A stretch of 20,699 bases of DNA from Candidatus Bathyarchaeota archaeon (GTDB taxonomy: Archaea; Thermoproteota; Bathyarchaeia; 40CM-2-53-6), in contig VBBQ01000019.1 of the NCBI GenBank assembly GCA_005888755.1, positions 1 to 20,699 of the forward strand, given 5' to 3'. Within the stretch, counting starts at the first letter, position 1, and each line of letters opens with the position of its first letter. Shown piece by piece: positions 13,737 through 19,981 of this stretch. The notes beneath the pieces were generated by a model. It was given only the letters and a program-made list of their open reading frames with translations, made no database searches and was not told where the DNA came from. The position numbers and the translations under genes were made by a program.

Positions 13737-14171
13737 ATGGCGAAATTCCAGCTCATAGTATCCGATCCCGTGAGCAAGACCTCTAAGGCCGCGACTATTG
13801 AAGGGGCCAAGGCTCAGGCGCTTGTAGGAAAGTCGATCGGGGATGAGGTCGATGGGAAACTTCTCGGGATCGGAAACATGAGGCTCAAAATTACCGGTGG
13901 CACCGATAAGGATGGAATTCCGATGCGTTTCGATATTCAAGGTGGAGCTAAGAAGCGAGCGATTCTTTCAGGTGGAGTAGGCTTCAAGCCAAACGACCGT
14001 GGCGAAAGAAGGAGAAAGTTAGTTCGCGGACGGGTAGTTGGCGAGGATACCTTGCAAGTCAATAGCGTGGTTATGGCAGAGGCAGCTCCTGCAACGCCAA
14101 AGACTTCAGCTCCAGAGAAGAAGGCTGAGCCAGCTAAGCCAGCTCAGAGGCCACTGGAGGCTAAGGGTTGA
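13737..14171 (+). CDS. rps6e: 30S ribosomal protein S6e with Ala/Lys/Pro-rich C-terminal tail
   Basis: The product is 144 aa. Residues 1-120 are the archaeal S6e core: FQLIVSDPVSKTSKAATIEG, GKSIGDEVDGKLLGIGN, LKITGGTDKDGIPMRFDIQGGAKKRAILSGGVGFKP and RRRKLVRGRVVGEDTLQVN. It binds 16S rRNA in the small subunit. The last ~28 residues form a low-complexity tail containing PEKKAEPAKPA, identical to a stretch in the S24e tail immediately downstream. It starts at ATG. Its stop overlaps the S24e start (TTGA). Confidence 0.96.
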   Translation: MAKFQLIVSDPVSKTSKAATIEGAKAQALVGKSIGDEVDGKLLGIGNMRLKITGGTDKDGIPMRFDIQGGAKKRAILSGGVGFKPNDRGERRRKLVRGRVVGEDTLQVNSVVMAEAAPATPKTSAPEKKAEPAKPAQRPLEAKG

Positions 14172-14689
14172 GCGTGGAAATAGTCTCTGAGCACGTCAAC
14201 GCTTTGCTGGGCAGAAAGGATGCGAAGTTGATTGTCCATCACGAGGGAACCGGGACTCCCGATCGTTTAGCCATCAGAAAGATTGCCTCTGATCACTTCA
14301 AGACGCCGCAGGAAAAGGTCTTTGTTCGAAGCGTCCGGACGAGGACAGGTGGGTCTTCAGCAGTCTGCCAGGTCGAAGTGTATGGCGATTCGAAAGTTGC
14401 CGGGCAAATTGTTCCTGCTTATGTGAAGAATCGAAATCTTCCACCTGGACAGAGAGTTTCTCGGAAGAAGGGACCTGAAGACGAGAAACCTGCTGCTCCC
14501 GCGCCAAAGGCTGCAACTCCTGAAAAGAAGGCTGAGCCCGCAAAACCAGCCGCCCCGGCAAAAGAGTCAAAGCCAGCGGCCGCCGAAACAAAGCCTTCAA
14601 CGAAACTCGAGACAAAGCCTTCGGCGAAACCTGACGCGAAGCCCGCTGCAAAGCCAGCAGCAAAACCGGACAGCAAACCGAAAGCCTAG
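14168..14689 (+). CDS. rps24e: 30S ribosomal protein S24e with long Lys/Ala/Pro-rich C-terminal tail
   Basis: The product is 173 aa. The first ~100 residues are S24e (VEIVSEHVNALLGRKDAKLIVHHEGTGTPDRLAIRKIA, then VFVRSVRTRTGGSSAVCQVEVYGD), a 30S protein of archaea and eukaryotes. Usual archaeal S24e is about 100-120 aa; here some 65 extra residues of AKP-type repeats follow (KPSAKPDAKPAAKPAAKP near the end), resembling histone H1-like tails and probably disordered and RNA-binding. The start is TTG in TTGA shared with S6e; a GTG two codons later is an alternative. Many archaea place this gene beside spt4 and rps27ae, so it appears relocated. Confidence 0.92.
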   Translation: MSVEIVSEHVNALLGRKDAKLIVHHEGTGTPDRLAIRKIASDHFKTPQEKVFVRSVRTRTGGSSAVCQVEVYGDSKVAGQIVPAYVKNRNLPPGQRVSRKKGPEDEKPAAPAPKAATPEKKAEPAKPAAPAKESKPAAAETKPSTKLETKPSAKPDAKPAAKPAAKPDSKPKA

Positions 14690-15054
14690 ACGGTTGCCTT
14701 CCAGGAAGACTATCGGACGGAAATGGCCCAATAGCCTCACATGAAGCGGTTGTCCCGGAAATTCGGAGCTCAGAAATCGGCTATTATCAGCCCTGATCTC
14801 GATTCTAACAGCCCCTCCCTACGCAGCCCAAGAAAACGTTCGTGACGGGACGACGAAACCTCAAGTTTCGCCCTGCCATCTAAGCGTGGACCGCGCCCTG
14901 AATCGTTCTTCTCGCTTATAATACCTGCCCAGTCAGCAAATGTTCTCCTGGGGGAGGGGGTCTTAGCGACCCGACCTCGCGACACACAACTGGACAGTCC
15001 AGACAGGATACGGAACCGAATTGATCTGAAGGATCGATCGGTCTAGTTTTCGAT
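14690..15054. other. Intergenic region between convergent rps24e and ychF
   Basis: About 365 nt without a recognisable gene. It contains a stable hairpin CGAAAC-CTCAA-GTTTCG (14854-14870) that GGG (14847-14849) and CCC (14871-14873) can extend around a 4-nt bulge, a TATA-like CTTATAATA (about 14914-14922, plus strand) and, about 30 nt after it, a GGGTC-TTAGC-GACCC hairpin. A small non-coding RNA on the plus strand is possible but unproven. A minus-strand open frame at 14770-14985 shows no domain. Confidence 0.4.
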
Positions 15055-16257
15055 TCATGCCCTGTGAGCCGAGCTGACTACGCTCACAATATCTCGCGCT
15101 TTGAGCACGTAGTTGTCGGAGAGAGGCATACCATTTCGAGCATTGACTCCATACAGCATTTGCTCTCCGATCTCGGTGTGAATCCTCAACGCCAGCTCCT
15201 TGAGAGTCGTCCCATTAGGAACCAGATACGCGTCTGGAAGAACGTTTCCCGCATGATCCGTGAACTTTTCAGGATTCTCAACCGGATAAACCACAATCAT
15301 ATTCAAGAGATTGAGAAAAGCTGAGTTGATACACGCCTGAACCCCAGTTGATCCAATCGGTTTCAGGACTTTTTCTCGAATCATCTCTAGAGCAGCCTTC
15401 TGCTCAGGGCTAACCGCTCTTGGATCAAGGAGACGAAAGTCAGCGTCTCCCGGTTTGTATTCTATCAATCGTTTTTCCGCCGCCCTCCGCAACGCTAGCT
15501 CCGCCTCTGCAGAAACCGGAATCGTCAGCTCTCCAGTCTGTTTCAGTCGACTGACATTTCCCGTCGATGTTGGCAAGTCTATCTTGTTGGCGGCGAGCAA
15601 CAAGGGTTTCGCTTCCTTCCTGATAATGTCAACCAGACCTAGCAGGTTCTCCCTGGTCCATCCACTTGGTTTTCCCTTCAGGCCTGCGCGTTTGATCCCG
15701 TTCTCGGCCTGGCTCTTGCTCACCCCAAGCCCGCTGAGACGGTCAGAAACCAAAGACGCCGGATCTTCTCCAGCCATCTCCATCTTCCGCGCTGTCTTCT
15801 CCCAGTCCTTACCTACTATCCGGAGCATCCACAGCTTCAGCTCAGTTTCGAGAAAAGCGACATCGTCAACCGGGTTGTGGGCACCAGGCTGAGTCAGCTT
15901 TCCCTCGGAGTCAGTAGACCCTGACGCGTCAACTACGTGAATCAGCGAATCAGCTTTTCGCAGCTCGTCAAGGAACTGGTTTCCAAGCCCTCTTCCCTCC
16001 GACGCGCCAGGCACCAATCCGGGAAGATCGATGATGTCGATCGGTATGAATCGTTCTCCGTCGATGCATCGTGAGTTCTGAGGCTCATCCTCTAGTCCAA
16101 GGTCTTTGCAGACACACTCTGTTCTAAGATACGAAATTCCATGGTTCGGCTTGATAGTAGTGAACGGATAGTTTGCGATTGGCACCAGTGTCAGAGTTGC
16201 GGCGCTGAAGAATGTGCTTTTTCCCGCGTTGGGCTTTCCTACAATACCGACCTGCAC
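15055..16257 (-). CDS. ychF: Redox/ribosome-associated GTPase YchF/OLA1 family (archaeal form)
   Basis: This 400-aa protein belongs to the Obg-related YchF subfamily, which binds ribosomes and hydrolyses ATP or GTP. The P-loop is GKPNAGKS (7-14), switch I ANYPFTTI (28-35), G3 DLPGLVPGASEGRGLG (77-92) and G4 NKID (224-227). A helical insertion lies between, and a C-terminal TGS domain occupies about 325-398 (DAYLVPNGTTLKELALRIHTEIGEQMLYGVNARNG is its core). Cysteines CVCKDLG (48-54) are typical of archaeal members. It starts at GTG, 13 nt after the stop of the F420-NADP reductase homologue, so it is probably the last gene of a three-gene minus-strand operon. Confidence 0.95.
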   Translation of the reverse strand: MQVGIVGKPNAGKSTFFSAATLTLVPIANYPFTTIKPNHGISYLRTECVCKDLGLEDEPQNSRCIDGERFIPIDIIDLPGLVPGASEGRGLGNQFLDELRKADSLIHVVDASGSTDSEGKLTQPGAHNPVDDVAFLETELKLWMLRIVGKDWEKTARKMEMAGEDPASLVSDRLSGLGVSKSQAENGIKRAGLKGKPSGWTRENLLGLVDIIRKEAKPLLLAANKIDLPTSTGNVSRLKQTGELTIPVSAEAELALRRAAEKRLIEYKPGDADFRLLDPRAVSPEQKAALEMIREKVLKPIGSTGVQACINSAFLNLLNMIVVYPVENPEKFTDHAGNVLPDAYLVPNGTTLKELALRIHTEIGEQMLYGVNARNGMPLSDNYVLKARDIVSVVSSAHRA

Positions 16258-16270
16258 ACTGGACCACGAA

Positions 16271-16957
16271 TCATGATACGTGAGAGATGCCGGTGATTCT
16301 CAGGCCAGCACTCTTGACCTTGTAACGGATATTCAGCGATACCAAGAGCGCCGTCAACTGTTCGACAGTCCGCGAGTTTTCCAGCCGGCCCGCATCAAAG
16401 CCACGCGCCCCTGCAATCCCCTTTACGAGATCCAGAACAATCTTCTTCGCATTCTCATCATCAGAGCATACGAGGACATCGCAGTCGACAGGTTTCGAAG
16501 GATCTTTGAGGAGTTCCGCGCTCACGTTGTTGAATGCTGTGACAACGCTGACCGTGTTTGGCACAACCGAGGCTGCGAGTTCTCCCGCGGACCCCGGCCA
16601 GACTCCCACTGTGCGAGTAGCCCGGCCACCGATCGCTGTCTCAAGGGGAACAGACACATTGACCAAGACTTGGCCCGATCTGAATTTTGGCTTGACCGTA
16701 CGAAGCGTATCGATCAACGCTGCAAAAGGCACTGATACAACTATCACGTCACCCTGTGAGACAGCGTCCTCGTTGCTAACTCCCGACACCCGAACTGGGC
16801 GTCCAGCGGTTCGGATAATCGTCTTTGCAGCCTCGGCCGCCCTATCAGGACTTCTGGAACCCACGACTACTTGGTGTCCGGTGATTGCCCATCGGAGCGC
16901 GAGCCCGAAACCCTCCTCTCCGGCTCCGCCTAGCACCGCTATCTTGCGATTCTCCGT
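16271..16957 (-). CDS. F420H2:NADP oxidoreductase homologue (apparent ACG start)
   Basis: The product is 228 aa from ACG 16957. It is a Rossmann-fold protein of the Fno/NpdG family, which moves hydride between F420 and NADP. The dinucleotide motif LGGAGEEGFGLALRW is followed by the 2'-phosphate-binding GSRSPDRA; VIVVSVPFAALIDTLRTVKPKF and VVTAFNNVSAELLKDP are typical. Read from the first canonical start (GTG 16936) the protein begins MLGGAGEEG and loses the first beta strand. Upstream in frame the codons ACG-GAG-AAT-CGC-AAG-ATA-GCG-GTG give [11 protein letters not shown], exactly the family N-terminus, with a CGGAG ribosome-binding site 6 nt before the ACG and an in-frame TAA further up. It overlaps the malic enzyme 3' end by 19 nt. 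NADP made by one and used by the other is a plausible link. Confidence 0.87.
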   Translation of the reverse strand, partial: TENRKIAVLGGAGEEGFGLALRWAITGHQVVVGSRSPDRAAEAAKTIIRTAGRPVRVSGVSNEDAVSQGDVIVVSVPFAALIDTLRTVKPKFRSGQVLVNVSVPLETAIGGRATRTVGVWPGSAGELAASVVPNTVSVVTAFNNVSAELLKDPSKPVDCDVLVCSDDENAKKIVLDLVKGIAGARGFDAGRLENSRTVEQLTALLVSLNIRYKVKSAGLRITGISHVS

Positions 16958-18312
16958 TTTGTTCTCCGCCCTACCGACTTACCAGGAAGAGGTTTGATCA
17001 ATCCCTTTCGCATGAGCAGTTCCGTTGACTTTCGAGCATGGCTTATGATCGTGGTAGCTCTTTCATAGAGTTCTTTTCGGGTGAGCTTGAGTCTCGCCAA
17101 TCCCTGTCTGACCGCTTCAGCTCCGACTGCGGCAGCCTCCCGAGGAAATACTTCCCAGTGACTCATGCTGGGCAGAATCTTGTCCTCATCTATTCCCATC
17201 TCTTCCGCAATCTTCGCCAACTCGTTAGCGGCGGCTATGCACATCTCGTCGCTGATCATCTTTGCTCTAACATCTAGCGTACCCCTGAAGATTCCCGGAA
17301 ATCCAAGAGAGTTGTTGACCTGGTTGGGAAAATCCGATCTGCCCGTTGCAACAATCTTTGCGCCGGCCTCTTTTGCTTCCCAGGGCCAAACTTCAGGAAT
17401 AGGATTAGCGCAAGCGAAAATAATCGAGTCATCCGCCATCGTCGAGATCATTCCTTTCGGAACCACTCCAGGGCCCGGTGTTGACATTGCAATCAAGACG
17501 TCTGCTCCTTTTAGCGCTTCCGAGAAGCCTCCAGTGCGCCCTTGTGAGTTTGTCTTCAAGCACATTTGCCATTTCGCGTGGTACTCCTTCTCCAGTTCTG
17601 TCCGTTGCAGATTGAGGATTCCTGTATGGTCCACCATGATGATGTTCCCGGGCGAAACTCCGGCCTCAATGATTATCCGCGCGACTGCTATGTTCGCCGC
17701 CCCTGCCCCAAGCATACAAATCGACGCGTTTCCGATCTTCTTACCCACAACTTTCAGCGCGTTGATGAGACCGGCACAGACGACCGTTCCCGTCCCCTGT
17801 TGATCGTCATGCCACACTGGTATTCGAAGGTCCTGTTTCAGAGCATCCAGAACGTCAAAACACTTCGGCTGCGATATGTCTTCCAGATTTATCCCACCGA
17901 AAGATGGTTGCAACCATCGGACCGCGTTCTCAATCTCGTCAGGCTTTTTGGTGCCGAGACAAATAGGGTAAGCGTCGACTCCTCCCAAATACTTGAACAA
18001 TAGGCTCTTTCCCTCCATCACGGGAAGCCCGGCCTCTGGGCCGATGTCTCCGAGACCAAGCACACGAGTGCCGTCAGTAACTATCGCGATGCTGTTCCAC
18101 TTGTTAGTGTAATCATACACCTTGTCCGGGCTTTTCTGAATCTCCTTGCAAGGGTCCGCGACACCTGGCGTATACCAGATTGCAAAGTCATCGTAGGAAT
18201 CAACCGGAACCTTCGAAACGATCTCTATCTTCCCTTGATAGAAAGGGTGATACTTCATCGAGAGCTTAGCAGGAGCATAAGCTCGTTTCAGCAACGCTGT
18301 GTCTTGAGCCAA
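16939..18312 (-). CDS. Malic enzyme (NAD(P)-dependent, decarboxylating)
   Basis: The product is about 457 aa from TTG 18312. It oxidatively decarboxylates malate to pyruvate, CO2 and NAD(P)H. Seen: LHPFYQGK-like N-terminal segment ([18 protein letters not shown]), [16 protein letters not shown] with the catalytic Tyr, [20 protein letters not shown] with the catalytic Lys, metal-site [20 protein letters not shown], dinucleotide-binding [17 protein letters not shown], and ANPIPEVWP plus [21 protein letters not shown]. The frame is open 50 codons further up to 18462, but that stretch lies over the rpl15e start and reads unlike the family; TTG 18312, TTG 18294 or ATG 18258 are realistic starts. 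First gene of an operon with the F420-NADP reductase homologue and ychF. Confidence 0.93.
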   Translation of the reverse strand: MAQDTALLKRAYAPAKLSMKYHPFYQGKIEIVSKVPVDSYDDFAIWYTPGVADPCKEIQKSPDKVYDYTNKWNSIAIVTDGTRVLGLGDIGPEAGLPVMEGKSLLFKYLGGVDAYPICLGTKKPDEIENAVRWLQPSFGGINLEDISQPKCFDVLDALKQDLRIPVWHDDQQGTGTVVCAGLINALKVVGKKIGNASICMLGAGAANIAVARIIIEAGVSPGNIIMVDHTGILNLQRTELEKEYHAKWQMCLKTNSQGRTGGFSEALKGADVLIAMSTPGPGVVPKGMISTMADDSIIFACANPIPEVWPWEAKEAGAKIVATGRSDFPNQVNNSLGFPGIFRGTLDVRAKMISDEMCIAAANELAKIAEEMGIDEDKILPSMSHWEVFPREAAAVGAEAVRQGLARLKLTRKELYERATTIISHARKSTELLMRKGLIKPLPGKSVGRRTKRRIAR

Positions 18313-18435
18313 TCCTGGCCTGTCACTTCTACGGGAAAGCTGGTTCGCAAACCGGCCTGATTTAACGCTGTTGAAAGCAAAACCGCCAGTAATCCTTATC
18401 AGGGATTCGACAGTGGATGCGACTGCGGACAAGAC

Positions 18436-18858
18436 TTGTCGTATTCCCACCTTGCAAACCAATGGAGAGAGAAAACACCCGAGCTCAAGGAATGGCTGCG
18501 GCTCTCAGTAGTTGGTTGGAGAAAGGAACCCGTCGTCAAACGGATTGAGTATCCCACAAGACTAGATCGAGCACGGAGCCTGGGATACAAAGCGAAACAG
18601 GGGATCGTCCTCGTCCGGGTCCGAGTCAGGAGAGGCGGCGCAAAGAAACCCCGTCCCATCTCCGGAAGACGACAGAAGGCAATGGGTGTCTCGAAATTCA
18701 CCAGAAGCCTCTCTCTTCAAAGAATAGCGGAAAAACGCGCCAACAGAAAATACGTCAACCTTACAGTCCTACACTCGTACTACTTGTATTCAGACGGCAT
18801 TCACCACTGGTACGAAGTAATACTTGCTGACAAGAATCACCCTGCTCTCGCTGATTAG
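18436..18858 (+). CDS. rpl15e: 50S ribosomal protein L15e
   Basis: L15e (140 aa) is a large-subunit protein of archaea and eukaryotes. Typical blocks are visible: RLSVVGWRKEPVVKRIEYPTRLDRARSLGYKAKQGIVLVRVRVRRGGAKKPRP, then NRKYVNLTVLHSYYLYSDGIHHWYEVILADKNHPAL. The start is TTG (MSYSHLANQWREK), which matches the family N-terminus; no ATG is available. Its promoter must lie in the ~120 nt separating it from the divergent malic enzyme gene, a reason to prefer the shorter malic enzyme start; CCTTATC about 40 nt upstream is only a weak TATA candidate. Confidence 0.95.
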   Translation: MSYSHLANQWREKTPELKEWLRLSVVGWRKEPVVKRIEYPTRLDRARSLGYKAKQGIVLVRVRVRRGGAKKPRPISGRRQKAMGVSKFTRSLSLQRIAEKRANRKYVNLTVLHSYYLYSDGIHHWYEVILADKNHPALAD

Positions 18859-18970
18859 CACAGAGAGAAGTTCAGTCCATCGTCAGAATCACCGATACTG
18901 CCGGTCGCAAACACATGAAATTCTATGAGACCAGCACCCAATCGGCGCATCGTAAGCCCAAGGAGAGCAG

Positions 18971-19981
18971 ATGAATCCGGACCCGCTGAACAGGATAGCC
19001 ATGATCGGGCGTAAAGTAGACCCTGTCATTTTCAAGACATTGGCCGAGGCCTCCTCTTCCACTTTTCAATCCCCCGTAACTTACCATTTCAAAACCGGCG
19101 GCAAAAGAATGCGAGCCACACTCGTTCTTCTAGCATGCGCGGCCTGTGGCGGAAGAATTGAAGATGGAATGAATCCTGCGGCCCTGGTCGAGATGATTCA
19201 CAATTATTCGCTAGTAATGGACGATCTCATAGATCGAGGCCTCGTGAGAAGAGGGAAACCAACCGTGAGAGTCAAGTTCGGAGACTCAGTCGCATTATTG
19301 ATTGCGATGCTTTACCGTGAAGCTCTCGACGATCTGATTGAGAAATGCGTCTCACCCGACAAGACAAGAGTGGTCGCGGTGCAGGCAATGAAGGACATCA
19401 TTGAAGGAGAGAGGCTTGACATCATGTTCGAACAAGCCGGGAGAGAGGACCCCTATCTCAAAGCCCATCGCACTCTCAACCCGAGCTTCGCCCTCTACAT
19501 TGAGATGATAGGAAAGAAGACCGCGGCTCTCTTCAAAGCTGCCTCCCAGATAGGAGCATACTCCGGGCGAGCGAACGCTAGAATTGCGCGATCCTTGGGG
19601 GAATTCGGATGGAAGGCGGGCCTTGCATTTCAGATAATGGATGATGTTCTGGACATATGCGGAGAAGAGACAGGGAAACAGATCGGTAAAGACATTGTCG
19701 AACACAAGCTAGGAAACGCGGTGATATTGACCGCCCTCAGATACCTGCCCCGTCCTAAGAAGTCAGAGATTCTTAGTACATTAAGGTCAGAAAGGGTGTC
19801 GCAAGCCATGCTCATGAGGGCGAGACAACTAGTTATGGAGACGCCTGCAGAGAAGGATTGCAGAGAAATCGCCGGAAAGTACTTGCAGGAAGCTAAAGCT
19901 CACCTATCCGTTCTAGGAAAGTCCGCCTATAGAGATGGACTGGCTACGCTCTCTGAGGCGATTGTTTCACGGACTTTCTAG
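18971..19981 (+). CDS. Geranylgeranyl diphosphate synthase (short-chain polyprenyl synthase)
   Basis: This 336-aa trans-prenyltransferase condenses IPP with allylic diphosphates to make the C20 side chains of archaeal ether lipids. GGKRMRATL (43-51) binds IPP; the first Asp-rich motif is MDDLIDRGLVRRG (DDxxD at 84-88, RRG at 93-95); GKKTAALF is at 181-188; the second Asp-rich motif is FQIMDDVLD (DDVLD 224-228). The residue five before the first motif is Tyr79, a bulky aromatic as in archaeal type I GGPP synthases, favouring C20 over longer products. The ATG has AGGAGAG just upstream. It converges with, and overlaps by 38 nt, the isopentenyl phosphate kinase gene, which supplies its IPP substrate. 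Confidence 0.95.
   Translation: MNPDPLNRIAMIGRKVDPVIFKTLAEASSSTFQSPVTYHFKTGGKRMRATLVLLACAACGGRIEDGMNPAALVEMIHNYSLVMDDLIDRGLVRRGKPTVRVKFGDSVALLIAMLYREALDDLIEKCVSPDKTRVVAVQAMKDIIEGERLDIMFEQAGREDPYLKAHRTLNPSFALYIEMIGKKTAALFKAASQIGAYSGRANARIARSLGEFGWKAGLAFQIMDDVLDICGEETGKQIGKDIVEHKLGNAVILTALRYLPRPKKSEILSTLRSERVSQAMLMRARQLVMETPAEKDCREIAGKYLQEAKAHLSVLGKSAYRDGLATLSEAIVSRTF

Noticed and set aside
14500-14689. Tandem DNA repeat in the S24e tail
   Set aside because: The repetition follows Lys-Pro-Ala codons with varied third bases, so it reflects the low-complexity protein tail and not a separate DNA element.
14770-14985. 71-aa minus-strand open frame between rps24e and ychF
   Set aside because: It is Arg/Ser-rich low-information sequence without motif; hairpins in the same stretch explain the composition equally well.
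14690-15054. SRP RNA or RNase P RNA in the 365-nt gap
   Set aside because: The size is suitable, but I found none of the conserved core sequences of either RNA on either strand.
18313-18462. 50-residue N-terminal extension of malic enzyme
   Set aside because: The frame is open, but it would overlap the rpl15e start and its promoter region, and the sequence is unlike malic enzyme N-termini.
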